Shown: in pieces, positions 1 to 8,378 of the stretch
Numbering within the stretch: the first letter of the stretch is position 1
Layout: each line of letters opens with the position of its first letter
Assembly (NCBI GenBank): GCA_934663655.1
Contig: CAKUKT010000019.1
Location: 1-17,768, forward strand
DNA: 17,768 nt
Reading direction: 5' to 3'
Source of the DNA: an uncultured Victivallaceae bacterium
GTDB taxonomy: Bacteria; Verrucomicrobiota; Lentisphaeria; Victivallales; Victivallaceae
The notes under the pieces: generated by a model
Databases searched by the model: none
Told to the model about the DNA's origin: nothing
The model's input: the letters and a program-made list of their open reading frames with translations, nothing else
Program-made: the position numbers and the translations under genes

Positions 1-454
1 TCTCCGCCAGACGCGCAAGCGCCCGCCCGCCGCAGCCGCGATTGCGCACCGCGGGCAGGATGCAGAAATGCTCCACATAGAGGAAGGTCTCCGCCTCCCA
101 CCAGAGCATCAGCCCCATCCACTCGCCGCCGTCGTAGATCAGGTCGAAGTGGATATATCCGAGTTCCATGCGCGGGCTTTCGCCGTACATTTCATGTTCG
201 GTATCCGGCGGTATCCACACCAGAGAATTCTCCGCCACCGGATAACGCACGTTGTCGACGATGAAACTGCCCTCTCCGGAAATTATGTGTACCATCAGAA
301 AATCCAGCAGTCGTCGTGGTCCGGTCTGCCATTTCGGGCGCACATCCATGCTGCTCTGGCGCACATACGGACGTATCCAGCACATGCGTTCGATGTCGGT
401 TGGTCGGGGTTCGACGGCCTTGACCTCACCGGGTATGCTCCAATCGCGTATCAT
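1..454 (-). CDS. AraC-type cupin sensor domain joined to a partial GNAT domain (runs off window)
   Basis: I translated this by hand from the ATG at 454; it is open for 151 codons to the window edge. Residues about 40-108 look like the N-terminal sugar-binding cupin of an AraC-family regulator: a hydrophobic strand with HIISGEGSF, then NSLVWIPPDTEHEMY (the usual IPP...H signature) and YIHFDLIYD. From about residue 109 the sequence instead reads like the middle of a GNAT acetyltransferase: EWMGLMLWWEAE, YVEHFCILPAVRNRGCGGRAL, with the acetyl-CoA-binding R-x-x-G-x-G/A pattern. The first half of the GNAT fold and the AraC helix-turn-helix are both absent from what is visible. The start lies 4 bases after the glycosidase stop, with an AGGGGAAG ribosome site inside that gene, so it is probably cotranscribed. 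The cupin half would suit a local regulator of the sugar operon. The fusion itself may be artificial. Confidence 0.7.
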   Translation of the reverse strand, partial: MIRDWSIPGEVKAVEPRPTDIERMCWIRPYVRQSSMDVRPKWQTGPRRLLDFLMVHIISGEGSFIVDNVRYPVAENSLVWIPPDTEHEMYGESPRMELGYIHFDLIYDGGEWMGLMLWWEAETFLYVEHFCILPAVRNRGCGGRALARLAE

Positions 455-458
455 GGTT

Positions 459-3400
459 TCACTTCCCCTGCTGTTCCCGGCCGGGCGAAAGATCGAACTT
501 CTCCGCCTTACCGTCGGGCAGCGTCAATTCGAAGTGAAGCGGACCGTCACCACTGACGAAAATTACCCGCCAGGAACCGGAGGAGTGGTATTCAAACGTC
601 AATACGTTCTGCCCGATCCGCAGATTTTCCACCTTATAGAACTCCAGTTCCTGCGGATCGTGCGGTGCCCAGCGGATGATCCGGTTCGGCAGATCCGGAT
701 TGATCCCGGCCAACCCCTTGATATACAGCTCCATCACCCCGGCGATGCCCCACAACTGGTAGATGTCGTCGCCGACCGGGTTGGTGTTCTCGTAGGCCCC
801 CAGTCCGTCCATGGAGATGATCGAGGCGTTGAGTTTCATACGCTCCATGCCGAACGCCGTATCACCGTAACGGAAAGCCGCCATACCGAAGTGGCTGTTG
901 TGAAAAGCGCAGGTGTTGAACTTCTCCCCGGGAGGACGATTCCACATCCAGTTGTTGACGCAGTTTTTCCGCATCAAGGCCAGCGCCCGCCGGGCATCAG
1001 CCGGTTCGGCCAGCCCGACGTTCAGCGGGAAGGTGCTGTTGACATAGCCGTACATCTTCTTTTCCCGGCCGTCCAGCGCGTTGGCCCAGATACCGACCTC
1101 GTCATTCCACCAGTCGGCACGAAAATCCTTTTCGATGGTCTCAACCAGCGAACGGTAATAAGCCGCCCGTTCGTCTTTGCTGAGAACGGCACTCAATTTC
1201 TCCATGGCTTTCAGCGCCGCATAGAGAAAACAAACCGTATCAACATTGCGGTCATGCAACCCCGCCTCCTCGCCGAGACTGTAGCCGACCGGATACAACC
1301 GTCCGTCATTTCCACAAGCCGCCAGCGTTCTGGCGATACCCGCCTCCGCCAGGTCATAACAGGCGGCACCGAATTTCAGATCTCCGGTCCAGTCAACGTA
1401 TTGACCGACAGCCAGAATCCATTGCGGAGTCTCCTGAAGATTTCCCGGCGAAATAATCTGGTTGTTCGGCAGCACCTCGTGCGGCACCCGTCCCTGCTGC
1501 AGTTCGGCGCAGCGCCGGAAATTATCCAACACCCCGCGCGCCATCTCCGGTTCGTTGGCCGCCAGCATCCCCGGCAGCGAAAAACAACTGTCGGTACCGA
1601 ACATCTCCGGATAATCGGGCATGCCGCCGAAGAAGTAGGCATTCGGGAAGTAGCCGCCACCGGAATTTTTCAGCATGTGCAGGTTGACCTTGGCACAGGC
1701 AAATGCGGCATCCAGCTCCGGATTGGAACTCGCAAAACGCACCCGATCGGAAAAAATTTCCTCGTATTTCGCCTGACGTTCCGCCTTGAGACGAGGGCGG
1801 TTACGCACCGTCTCCCCCCACAGTGCCGCCGCTGCGGCCGGAGTCTTCGCCCCGGTCAGAACAAACGCCACCGTCGCTTTTTCGCCGGGCGGAAGTTCGA
1901 TCTGGAAACCGGAGACGCCGCGGTTGTCGATAATCCGCCGTTCCGCCGCCGGACGATCCGCCCCCCAGCACAACGCATATTTCAACGCCGGATCGTAGGC
2001 CTGCAGGAGGTCGCCCTGAAACACGAGCCGATCCAGATCGTTCCCGGGACGCATCCGGTTTCCGGGACGCAGATCGACAAACGCCTCCGCACTGAGGCTC
2101 ACCCGACGCGCCGCGTCACCGGGATTGGCGATCGTTATCTCACTCACAAATGCGGTTTCGTCCTCTATAATATAATCGCAGCGGTCGATCTCCAGACCGG
2201 ATTTTTCAAAATGGAAGTTCACCGTCGCCATTGTCGAAGTGTATTCGGTACAGTCGTCCAGCGCGAAACTCTCCCCGTTTTCGTCTTTAACCGCAAAGGC
2301 GATCTTCTCCAGCAGCCGGCAGGGCTGCGCCCAGAATCCACTCTGGGTGCCGAGAGTCCGCCCGAGCGGCGGAAAACGTCCGTCCATGGTTCCGATCGAA
2401 TAAAGTCGGCTGCCCGCAAGATAGTAGAAAAATTCCATATCCTCCATCGGCAGTTCCAGATTCAGGTCGGCGATCTTCAGCCGCTGGACTCCCGGGCGCG
2501 GCTGCCGCGGCGCCAGCCCGGCCAGAAGCGCCTGCGGATTTTCCGCGAACTGCCGCCGCCAGCGTCTCGTCACCTCCCGGCGGAGCCGATCCGAACCATT
2601 GGCATCATACTGGGACGCATTGCCGGTCAGAGTCAGAATGTGATCGGCAATTCCCGGATTCACATAGACCTGGATCTCCGAAGAACGTCGGATCGGATCA
2701 GCCTCGGCGTCAAGCGCATCCAGCAGAATTTCAAACCCGGCGGCGCTGCCGAGTTCGGTCAGGCGCATCGCCACCGCCAGACGTTCGTCGGGATCGGTGC
2801 ACTGTTTCAGATATGCCTCCAGAATCGGGGCGGCCTGCCGGCGATATTCCTCATCCACAACCATTCCGACATCCCGCGGACTGCGCATCAGCCCACGGCC
2901 TTTCCCCCACCAGTTCACCCGGTATTCCGGCGCCGCGCCGAACAAAATGGCATCCAGTGTCAATGGATCGTCAGACATTTTCGTTTCAATGCTCCATTTC
3001 TTTATCAGATACTGTTTGACGCTCTCCTCCTCCTCCGGCGTCAGCATCCGGTCAAAAAAGATCAATTCGCCGATCATCCCCTGATAAAACTCCGCCGGTG
3101 AAATGCGCGCACCGACGTGAAGCGGATAATCGCGACCAGTCTCTCCCATATTGTCGAAGGTGGCGAACGCCGGTTCGAGGTTTCTGGACAAGGTATCGAC
3201 CTTGCCGTCAAATCGCTGGGTGAGCACCAGCGGCATCGTACTGAGCATCTGTCCGGTGACCCCGAAGCGGTTCCAGTAGATCAGCTGATAACAGCCGCCT
3301 TCGTAACCGACTCCGTAACAACCGCCGTCCACGGGCGAACCATACAGATAAATATGACTGCGCCCAGCATGGGCCACCGGTCGAACCACCGCAAAGGTCG

Positions 3401-3725
3401 TCCGGGGCGACTTACCGACCGCCGGGGTCAGCGCGGTTACCAGACAGTCACTCTTACCGTTGAAACGCAACGCATTCCGCCCGCCGATCGCCCCCGGCTG
3501 CACCGCCGGACCGGTGAAGCCTTCCGGCACCTTCAGCGCATGATGGTTGCCGGAACGGTCACGCCATTCCCCGACCCGCCCCCCCCGGCCGCTCAGCGTG
3601 TCGGCGGCGGCGGCATCGTACCAGGCGACCGGTTTCAACCGGCCGACAGGATCATCATCAGCCGGAACCGCCACACCGGCGCAGAACAGAAGGGCTCCGG
3701 AGAGAAACAGACGTGAATTACGCAT
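459..3725 (-). CDS. Secreted LamG-domain, six-hairpin (alpha/alpha)6 glycoside hydrolase
   Basis: This is a 1088-residue exported protein. Residues 1-22 form a signal peptide (RNSR, hydrophobic core, AVPA cut) without a lipobox. Residues about 30-250 form a LamG/concanavalin-like jelly roll, with KPVAWYDA at the start and the typical IGELIFFDRMLTPEE...QYLIKKW end. Residues 255-410 are mostly helical. Residues 415-625 look like a beta-sandwich, and 660-1010 like an (alpha/alpha)6 barrel, with GMPDYPEMFGTDSCFSLPGML at about 701-721, HDRNVDT at 824-830 and NSHFGMAAFRYGD at 943-955. A beta domain closes the chain. The layout resembles GH15, GH63 and GH94-like six-hairpin enzymes. I cannot name the family or substrate; D712 and E819/E820 are candidate catalytic acids. 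The ATG overlaps the mutase stop by 8 bases and has an AGGTGA ribosome site. It probably releases or trims the sugar imported by the neighbouring transporter. Confidence 0.85.
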   Translation of the reverse strand: MRNSRLFLSGALLFCAGVAVPADDDPVGRLKPVAWYDAAAADTLSGRGGRVGEWRDRSGNHHALKVPEGFTGPAVQPGAIGGRNALRFNGKSDCLVTALTPAVGKSPRTTFAVVRPVAHAGRSHIYLYGSPVDGGCYGVGYEGGCYQLIYWNRFGVTGQMLSTMPLVLTQRFDGKVDTLSRNLEPAFATFDNMGETGRDYPLHVGARISPAEFYQGMIGELIFFDRMLTPEEEESVKQYLIKKWSIETKMSDDPLTLDAILFGAAPEYRVNWWGKGRGLMRSPRDVGMVVDEEYRRQAAPILEAYLKQCTDPDERLAVAMRLTELGSAAGFEILLDALDAEADPIRRSSEIQVYVNPGIADHILTLTGNASQYDANGSDRLRREVTRRWRRQFAENPQALLAGLAPRQPRPGVQRLKIADLNLELPMEDMEFFYYLAGSRLYSIGTMDGRFPPLGRTLGTQSGFWAQPCRLLEKIAFAVKDENGESFALDDCTEYTSTMATVNFHFEKSGLEIDRCDYIIEDETAFVSEITIANPGDAARRVSLSAEAFVDLRPGNRMRPGNDLDRLVFQGDLLQAYDPALKYALCWGADRPAAERRIIDNRGVSGFQIELPPGEKATVAFVLTGAKTPAAAAALWGETVRNRPRLKAERQAKYEEIFSDRVRFASSNPELDAAFACAKVNLHMLKNSGGGYFPNAYFFGGMPDYPEMFGTDSCFSLPGMLAANEPEMARGVLDNFRRCAELQQGRVPHEVLPNNQIISPGNLQETPQWILAVGQYVDWTGDLKFGAACYDLAEAGIARTLAACGNDGRLYPVGYSLGEEAGLHDRNVDTVCFLYAALKAMEKLSAVLSKDERAAYYRSLVETIEKDFRADWWNDEVGIWANALDGREKKMYGYVNSTFPLNVGLAEPADARRALALMRKNCVNNWMWNRPPGEKFNTCAFHNSHFGMAAFRYGDTAFGMERMKLNASIISMDGLGAYENTNPVGDDIYQLWGIAGVMELYIKGLAGINPDLPNRIIRWAPHDPQELEFYKVENLRIGQNVLTFEYHSSGSWRVIFVSGDGPLHFELTLPDGKAEKFDLSPGREQQGK

Positions 3726-4371
3726 GATTCACCTCGCCAATGATAATATTTTCCCAATCGATATCTCCGATACAATCATAACGATGTTCGGCGGCGCCGA
3801 CCCGTTCCCGCGGACCAATACCGATGGTGTGCATACCGCATACCCGGGCTGCGGCGATTCCGGCTTCAGCGTCTTCGACAACCAGACATTCGCTGACCGG
3901 CACCCCGAGCGCACCGGCGACAAACACAAAAATATCCGCCTCGGGCTTGGTACGGTCAACCATTCCTCCGTCACCGATGAAATCAAAACATTCTGCAATC
4001 TGCAGCTGCCGCAGAATCCGCGGCGCATTGCGACTGGCCGACCCCACTCCGATCCGCACCCGGTGGGCTTTCAGAAACCGGATGGTTTCCCGAACCCCGG
4101 GATAGAGATCAGCCGGAGATATCGAGTCGAGCATCTCCTGATAGTAGCGGTTTTTACGCTCCATACACGCGACCATCTGCTCCTCCGGAATCCTCCGTCC
4201 ATCCAGAATGATCTCCAGCGACGCCCGGCGCGAGACTCCGCGCAACCGTTCGTTGATGCGGCGGTCAAAGGGCCAGCCTTCCTCGTCCGCCAGCTTCTTC
4301 CAGGCCCGGTAATGGAGTTCCGCCGTATCGGTGAGTATCCCGTCAAGATCAAAAATCACCCCGCGTATCAT
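3718..4371 (-). CDS. pgmB: Beta-phosphoglucomutase-like HAD-family enzyme
   Basis: This is a 217-residue cytoplasmic HAD phosphatase/mutase, the normal length for beta-phosphoglucomutase. It should convert beta-glucose-1-phosphate to glucose-6-phosphate. Visible motifs are FDLDGILTDT (nucleophile D8, acid/base D10), H20 in the cap, LRGVSRRASL at 43-52 (the substrate-gating loop, with R44 where many family members have lysine), GSASRN for motif II, KPEADIF for motif III lysine, and VVEDAEAGI for the metal-binding motif IV. The start overlaps the stop of the GH65 gene as ATGA, with GAGG seven bases upstream, so the two are translationally coupled. Pairing with a GH65 phosphorylase is the classic arrangement and is the main reason to prefer this role over a general sugar phosphatase. 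The reaction is inferred from family and neighbours. Confidence 0.9.
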   Translation of the reverse strand: MIRGVIFDLDGILTDTAELHYRAWKKLADEEGWPFDRRINERLRGVSRRASLEIILDGRRIPEEQMVACMERKNRYYQEMLDSISPADLYPGVRETIRFLKAHRVRIGVGSASRNAPRILRQLQIAECFDFIGDGGMVDRTKPEADIFVFVAGALGVPVSECLVVEDAEAGIAAARVCGMHTIGIGPRERVGAAEHRYDCIGDIDWENIIIGEVNHA

Positions 4372-6689
4372 ATCCGTACCTCGTCGACAAGTTCAACCCG
4401 GCGGCCGCACACCTCCAGTTCCAGCGCCGAATTACGGCTGGTCAGCTTTTTCACCGTGGTATGCTCCCGATCCACCGAAACCCGCAGGCGGTCGCCCTGC
4501 CAGTTGATGAAAAATTCCAGCCTCCGCCACTTCTCCGGCAGAGAAGGATTGATCCGCAACTTCCCGTTGAGCATCCGAACCCCGCCGAACCCGCAGACCA
4601 CACACTGCCAGATGCCGCCCAGACTGGCGGCGTGAATCCCGTAATCACTGGAATGCATGTCCGGACCAAGATCAATATCCGCCGCCTGCCGGAACAACCG
4701 CCACGCCAGATCGAAGCGGCCGGTGTCACAGGCCAGAATGCAATGCGTCGACAGCGACAGCGAGGAGTCGTGCACGGTTCTCGGTTCGTAATAGTTCCAG
4801 TTGGCGATCTTCACCTCCCGGCTGAAACGATCCTCCAGCAAGTAGAACAGCACCAGAATATCCGCCTGCTTGGAAACCTGAATCCTGCTGATCTCCTCCG
4901 GGCTGTAGTGAGAATAGATCAATCCGACCCGCTCCTGATTCTTGTACGGCGCAAGATCGATCTCGCGCAGGCTCAAATAGGTGTCGTCCTGCGGAATCAC
5001 CCCGTCCTTCCGGGGCTGCGGCAGATAGATCAGCGGCAGCTGTTCGCTCCAGCGGACGCACTTCCGGGTGAGTTCGAGCCGCGCGTCCAGCTCCCGCCAG
5101 AACGGCGCTCCGGAGTCGGAAAGTTCGTGGACATATTCGATCGCCCGGCTGATCGTCCAGTGGGCAAAGTAGTTCGTAAAGGCGTTGTTGTCGATATGCT
5201 CCTTGTATTCGTCCGGACCGATGACATCGGTGATTTCGTAACGCCCGGCGGCCTCATTCCATTCCAGCCGGCTGCTCCAGAATTCCGCGGCGGAAAAGAT
5301 CACCTCATAGCCGTAACGTTCCATAAATTCCCGGTCGCCGGTGGTCTGGAAATATTCCCAGATGCAGAACGCCACGTCACTGGTGATGTGAATCTCAATA
5401 TCTCCCGTCCAGATCCGATAGGGCAGTCCGGTATGCGGATTGACACCGGCATACTGCGGCGTCTCCTCTTCGCCGGTCTCCGCCGATTCCCACGGATACA
5501 TCGCACCGGAATATCCGTTGGCCGCCGCCTTGCGCCGGGCCCCCGGCAGAGTGTTGTAACGGTACCGCAGCAGCGCGGCGGCAAACGCGGGGAAGGTGTA
5601 GATGAAAAACGGGAAAATGAAGATCTCATTGTCCCAGAACGCATGGCCGAAATAACCTTCGCCCGACAAACCCTTCGCACCGATGCTGCACCGGTCGTCG
5701 TGAACCGGCGCCATGATATTCACATGATATTCGGCGAAACGGATCGCCAGCTGGGAATAATCATCCCCGTCGATGTGGACATCCATCGCTTCCCAGCGCT
5801 CCTGCCAGCGGGCGGCGCTGGCGTCGAGCAGCGTCTGGAAATCCAGCCGCCGCAACTGCCGCATCTCCTCCAGCGCCCGGCTGCCGGCGCTTTTGGTATC
5901 AAAGCCACCGTCCCGAAATTCCGGATCCCGGGAGGTGACGACGGTGGAGAACTTCGTCCACACCAGCTCTGCGCCGGCGGCGACCTGAGCCTGAATTCCG
6001 TGTTTGTTGTGGCGGCGCCCACCGCTGTAAAAGAACTCTTCGGCCCCAGCTCCGTCAACCGTCATCCGGGAGTTGCAGGTGTAGATGAAATCGACTCCGG
6101 AATGGTTGGTGCGGTAGAAACTCTGCATGATGTCGCGATCGAAAATCCGGTTGTTCAGCTCCTCGAAGTGCTGTACGCCGCTGTTGGTCATCCGGCCGTT
6201 GATGCCGGAAAGAATCGAAATGAGGGCGGCCTGCTTCGGGACGATGCGGATCTCCTGACCGATCAGCCTCAGGTTGTCCAGCGAGACAAAACGCCGGAAG
6301 CACAGTTCATATTCGGCACCGGTCGCGGAGATGAAGTCGACCCGGCGCGTCAATTCCCCGGTCCGCAGATTGAGCTGACGGCGGTACTCCCTGACGGTAC
6401 CGGCGCTCAAATCGAACTCCACACCGTCAAGTTTAATCTCCGCTTCGATCAAATCGGCGCAGTTCGGCAGTTCGTTGAACTCTCCCGGAGCAAAACGGTT
6501 GAAGGTGCCGACGATGAACATCCCGCGGGTTTGATTGCGGTAGTTCTCCTCGGTCGCCGAACGAACCCCCATCCGACCGTTGCCCAGACAGAAGATCGCC
6601 TCCCCCTTCCCCTGGGCGGAGATGTCGAACCCGGTCTCGGCCACAATAAAGTTGCGGTCAATTCCCTCCCCGCAGTCGTACTTCATCAT
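4368..6689 (-). CDS. GH65 inverting disaccharide phosphorylase (maltose/trehalose/kojibiose type)
   Basis: This is a 773-residue cytoplasmic enzyme of glycoside hydrolase family 65. It should split an alpha-glucosyl disaccharide with phosphate, giving beta-glucose-1-phosphate and glucose. The N-terminal beta-sandwich has the family's EAIFCLGNGRMGVRS. The (alpha/alpha)6 barrel has GAKGLSGEGYFGHAFWDNEIF, and ITDVIGPDEYKEHIDNNAFTN, whose Glu (E494 from this start) is the general acid. KQADILVLFYLLEDRF follows, then YEPRTVHDSSLS, which is in the phosphate-binding region. No signal peptide is present. I chose the ATG at 6689 because AAAGGA lies nine bases upstream; the frame stays open to a TTG at 6707 that would itself include this ribosome site. 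Linkage specificity (maltose, trehalose, kojibiose, nigerose) cannot be read from sequence alone. It is coupled to the mutase by a 4-base overlap. Confidence 0.93.
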   Translation of the reverse strand: MMKYDCGEGIDRNFIVAETGFDISAQGKGEAIFCLGNGRMGVRSATEENYRNQTRGMFIVGTFNRFAPGEFNELPNCADLIEAEIKLDGVEFDLSAGTVREYRRQLNLRTGELTRRVDFISATGAEYELCFRRFVSLDNLRLIGQEIRIVPKQAALISILSGINGRMTNSGVQHFEELNNRIFDRDIMQSFYRTNHSGVDFIYTCNSRMTVDGAGAEEFFYSGGRRHNKHGIQAQVAAGAELVWTKFSTVVTSRDPEFRDGGFDTKSAGSRALEEMRQLRRLDFQTLLDASAARWQERWEAMDVHIDGDDYSQLAIRFAEYHVNIMAPVHDDRCSIGAKGLSGEGYFGHAFWDNEIFIFPFFIYTFPAFAAALLRYRYNTLPGARRKAAANGYSGAMYPWESAETGEEETPQYAGVNPHTGLPYRIWTGDIEIHITSDVAFCIWEYFQTTGDREFMERYGYEVIFSAAEFWSSRLEWNEAAGRYEITDVIGPDEYKEHIDNNAFTNYFAHWTISRAIEYVHELSDSGAPFWRELDARLELTRKCVRWSEQLPLIYLPQPRKDGVIPQDDTYLSLREIDLAPYKNQERVGLIYSHYSPEEISRIQVSKQADILVLFYLLEDRFSREVKIANWNYYEPRTVHDSSLSLSTHCILACDTGRFDLAWRLFRQAADIDLGPDMHSSDYGIHAASLGGIWQCVVCGFGGVRMLNGKLRINPSLPEKWRRLEFFINWQGDRLRVSVDREHTTVKKLTSRNSALELEVCGRRVELVDEVRI

Positions 6690-6698
6690 AGGTGCGCA

Positions 6699-6704
6699 TC
6701 CTTT
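6699..6704 (-). promoter_or_regulatory. Ribosome binding site that fixes the GH65 start
   Basis: AAAGGA on the minus strand lies nine bases before the ATG at 6689. This supports that start rather than the in-frame TTG at 6707, which would place the site inside the gene. Confidence 0.6.
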
Positions 6705-6757
6705 CAAATAAATTCTGTTCTACTGACAGTCATGCTGAAAACCAAATTTTTCACGAC

Positions 6758-6775
6758 AACCGGGCCGGCCCGGTT
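6758..6775. repeat. 18-base perfect palindrome between permease and GH65 genes
   Basis: AACCGGGCCGGCCCGGTT reads identically on both strands. It starts eight bases after the MalG-type permease stop and sits within the 93-base gap before the phosphorylase. As RNA it could fold with a 7-bp stem (AACCGGG/CCCGGTT) and a CCGG loop. A second, overlapping dyad, CCGGTT-T-AACCGG, lies just before it in the direction of transcription. No T-run follows on either strand, so it is not a canonical terminator. It could be an mRNA-processing or stabilising hairpin, or a protein-binding site. Confidence 0.6.
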
Positions 6776-6782
6776 AAACCGG

Positions 6783-8378
6783 TCACTTCAAACCCGACAT
6801 GGTGATCCCGGAGATAAAATATTTCTGGGTGAATAAAAAGAGTACGATCACCGGCAGGGTCATCAACAGCGAACCGGCCATCATCAGTCCGAACCCGGAC
6901 TCCATCTGCACGTTGAGCGCGTAAAGCCCCAGTGAAAGCGGATAAAGACGCTGGTCGTTAAGATAGATCAACGGCCCCATGAAGTCATTCCACACCGCAA
7001 TGAAAGTAAAGAGCGTCACCGCACACAGCGGCATCTTCAGCTGCGGCAGAATAATATGATAATAACTCTGCAGGAAATTACAGCCGTCAATTCGCCCGGC
7101 ATCCTCAAGATCCCGCGGAATCCCCTTCATGAACTGCATCAGCAGAAAGATATTGAACGCACTGCCGGTGAAACTCACCACCCAGAGCGGAAACAGCGTG
7201 TTATAAAAACCGAGATGCTTCATAATCAAAAAATTGGGAATCATCAGCACCTGAGTGGGCACCATCATCGTCGAAAGCATCAGAATCGTGCACAGCTTCC
7301 GCCCCGGCCAGTCGAGCCGGGTGAGCGCATAGGCGCTTAGCGAACACGAGAACAACATTCCGACCACATTCAGCACCACCAGAATCAGACTGTTCCATAA
7401 GTATCTCCCCAGCGGAATGTTGTCGAAAATCAACCGGTAGTTGTTGGCGTATTTGTCGAACGCAGCGGTCATCCGCGACGCCGGTTCAAGACGCACGGTG
7501 AGCCGGCAGTGCCGGGGGCCATGATCGAAGGCGGCGCCGGTTTCAACCGGTTCGATCAGCGTCCAGGTTTTCGGCTTGTTGCTGAGGTCGTCCTCCCCGA
7601 ACTCCTGCAGCACAAAGGTCCGCCACGGCGTCTGAAAAATTCCCAGCGACTCCGCCCGCTTCGAAACATAACGTACCCCGTTGTGTTCAAGTTCGAAGTA
7701 GAGCCGGTGAAAGGAGTTGTCCAGCGAGACCGGCAGCTGCACATTCACAAGATCGGCCGCATTGAACGGCAGTTCCAGCATCGCAGTCAACTCAAACGGC
7801 CGGAGCTCCTCCCCGCTGAAATCGTACCGGATCAGCCGGTATTCCCCCTCCTCCTCCACCTTGACCTGCGGCGAACCGGCGGTGAACCGCACCGGAACAG
7901 CCGCCTCGTTGAGTTCATTGTCGCGTACCCGCACCACTCCGAGCCGGAATGCGCGCCGCTGTTGAGCTTCAATTTCGCGGTTCAATTCCGGCGAATAGTA
8001 TTCGTCGATGAGCCGACGCAACGCCGCCTCCTCCTGCCCGGGTCGGATCAGACGAGCGAGCCGGTTCGCCAGCTGCCGCAGCATGATCTGCGCCTGCGCT
8101 TCGTCACCTCCAAATTCCGAACTCCGTTGCCAGGCGGCGAAATTCGGATGCGACGCCACCAGCGGCATCAACCGTTCCCCGCCGGATTCTGCACCGCCCG
8201 CCTCCAGCCAGGGCGATTTGACCACTTCCGCCGGAAACGCCGGCAACGCGAGCGGATCCTCGGAGAAGAGTTCCCGGTCGGTCTTCAGGCTGCACAACAG
8301 CATCCACAGCAGCGGCAGCATGAAAAGCAGCGACCCCGCAATCAGTAACGTATAGAGAAAAAATGCCCTACTCTTCAT
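6783..8378 (-). CDS. CUT1 sugar ABC transporter permease, MalG type, with large extracytoplasmic insert
   Basis: This is a 531-residue inner-membrane permease, against about 280 for ordinary MalG-like proteins. The first membrane helix is at about 8-30. A hydrophilic stretch of roughly 275 residues (31-305) is inserted between it and the rest, where MalG has only a short periplasmic loop. Residues 150-300 alternate like beta-strands and end in RLTVRLEPA; I do not recognise a family. The permease core then follows normally: NYRLIFDNIPLGRYLWNSLI, helices from 327 to 520, and the ATPase-contacting EAA loop EDAGRIDGCNFLQSYYHIILPQ (425-446). The start overlaps the upstream fusion gene by 11 bases. 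No ATP-binding subunit is encoded nearby, so the pair must borrow one, as CUT1 systems often share an MsmK/MalK-type ATPase. Confidence 0.92.
   Translation of the reverse strand: MKSRAFFLYTLLIAGSLLFMLPLLWMLLCSLKTDRELFSEDPLALPAFPAEVVKSPWLEAGGAESGGERLMPLVASHPNFAAWQRSSEFGGDEAQAQIMLRQLANRLARLIRPGQEEAALRRLIDEYYSPELNREIEAQQRRAFRLGVVRVRDNELNEAAVPVRFTAGSPQVKVEEEGEYRLIRYDFSGEELRPFELTAMLELPFNAADLVNVQLPVSLDNSFHRLYFELEHNGVRYVSKRAESLGIFQTPWRTFVLQEFGEDDLSNKPKTWTLIEPVETGAAFDHGPRHCRLTVRLEPASRMTAAFDKYANNYRLIFDNIPLGRYLWNSLILVVLNVVGMLFSCSLSAYALTRLDWPGRKLCTILMLSTMMVPTQVLMIPNFLIMKHLGFYNTLFPLWVVSFTGSAFNIFLLMQFMKGIPRDLEDAGRIDGCNFLQSYYHIILPQLKMPLCAVTLFTFIAVWNDFMGPLIYLNDQRLYPLSLGLYALNVQMESGFGLMMAGSLLMTLPVIVLFLFTQKYFISGITMSGLK

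Noticed and set aside
252..3101. Plus-strand open frame of 949 codons opposite the LamG-glycosidase
   Set aside because: It is the antisense of a clear gene with signal peptide and domains. Its product is rich in Arg, Pro, His and Gln without recognisable motifs, as expected from GC-rich antisense.
6758..6775. Intrinsic terminator after the MalG-type permease
   Set aside because: The stem is strong, but no T-run follows on either strand.
4461..6836. Plus-strand open frame of 791 codons opposite the GH65 gene
   Set aside because: The minus strand carries all GH65 motifs; the antisense product has no domain pattern.
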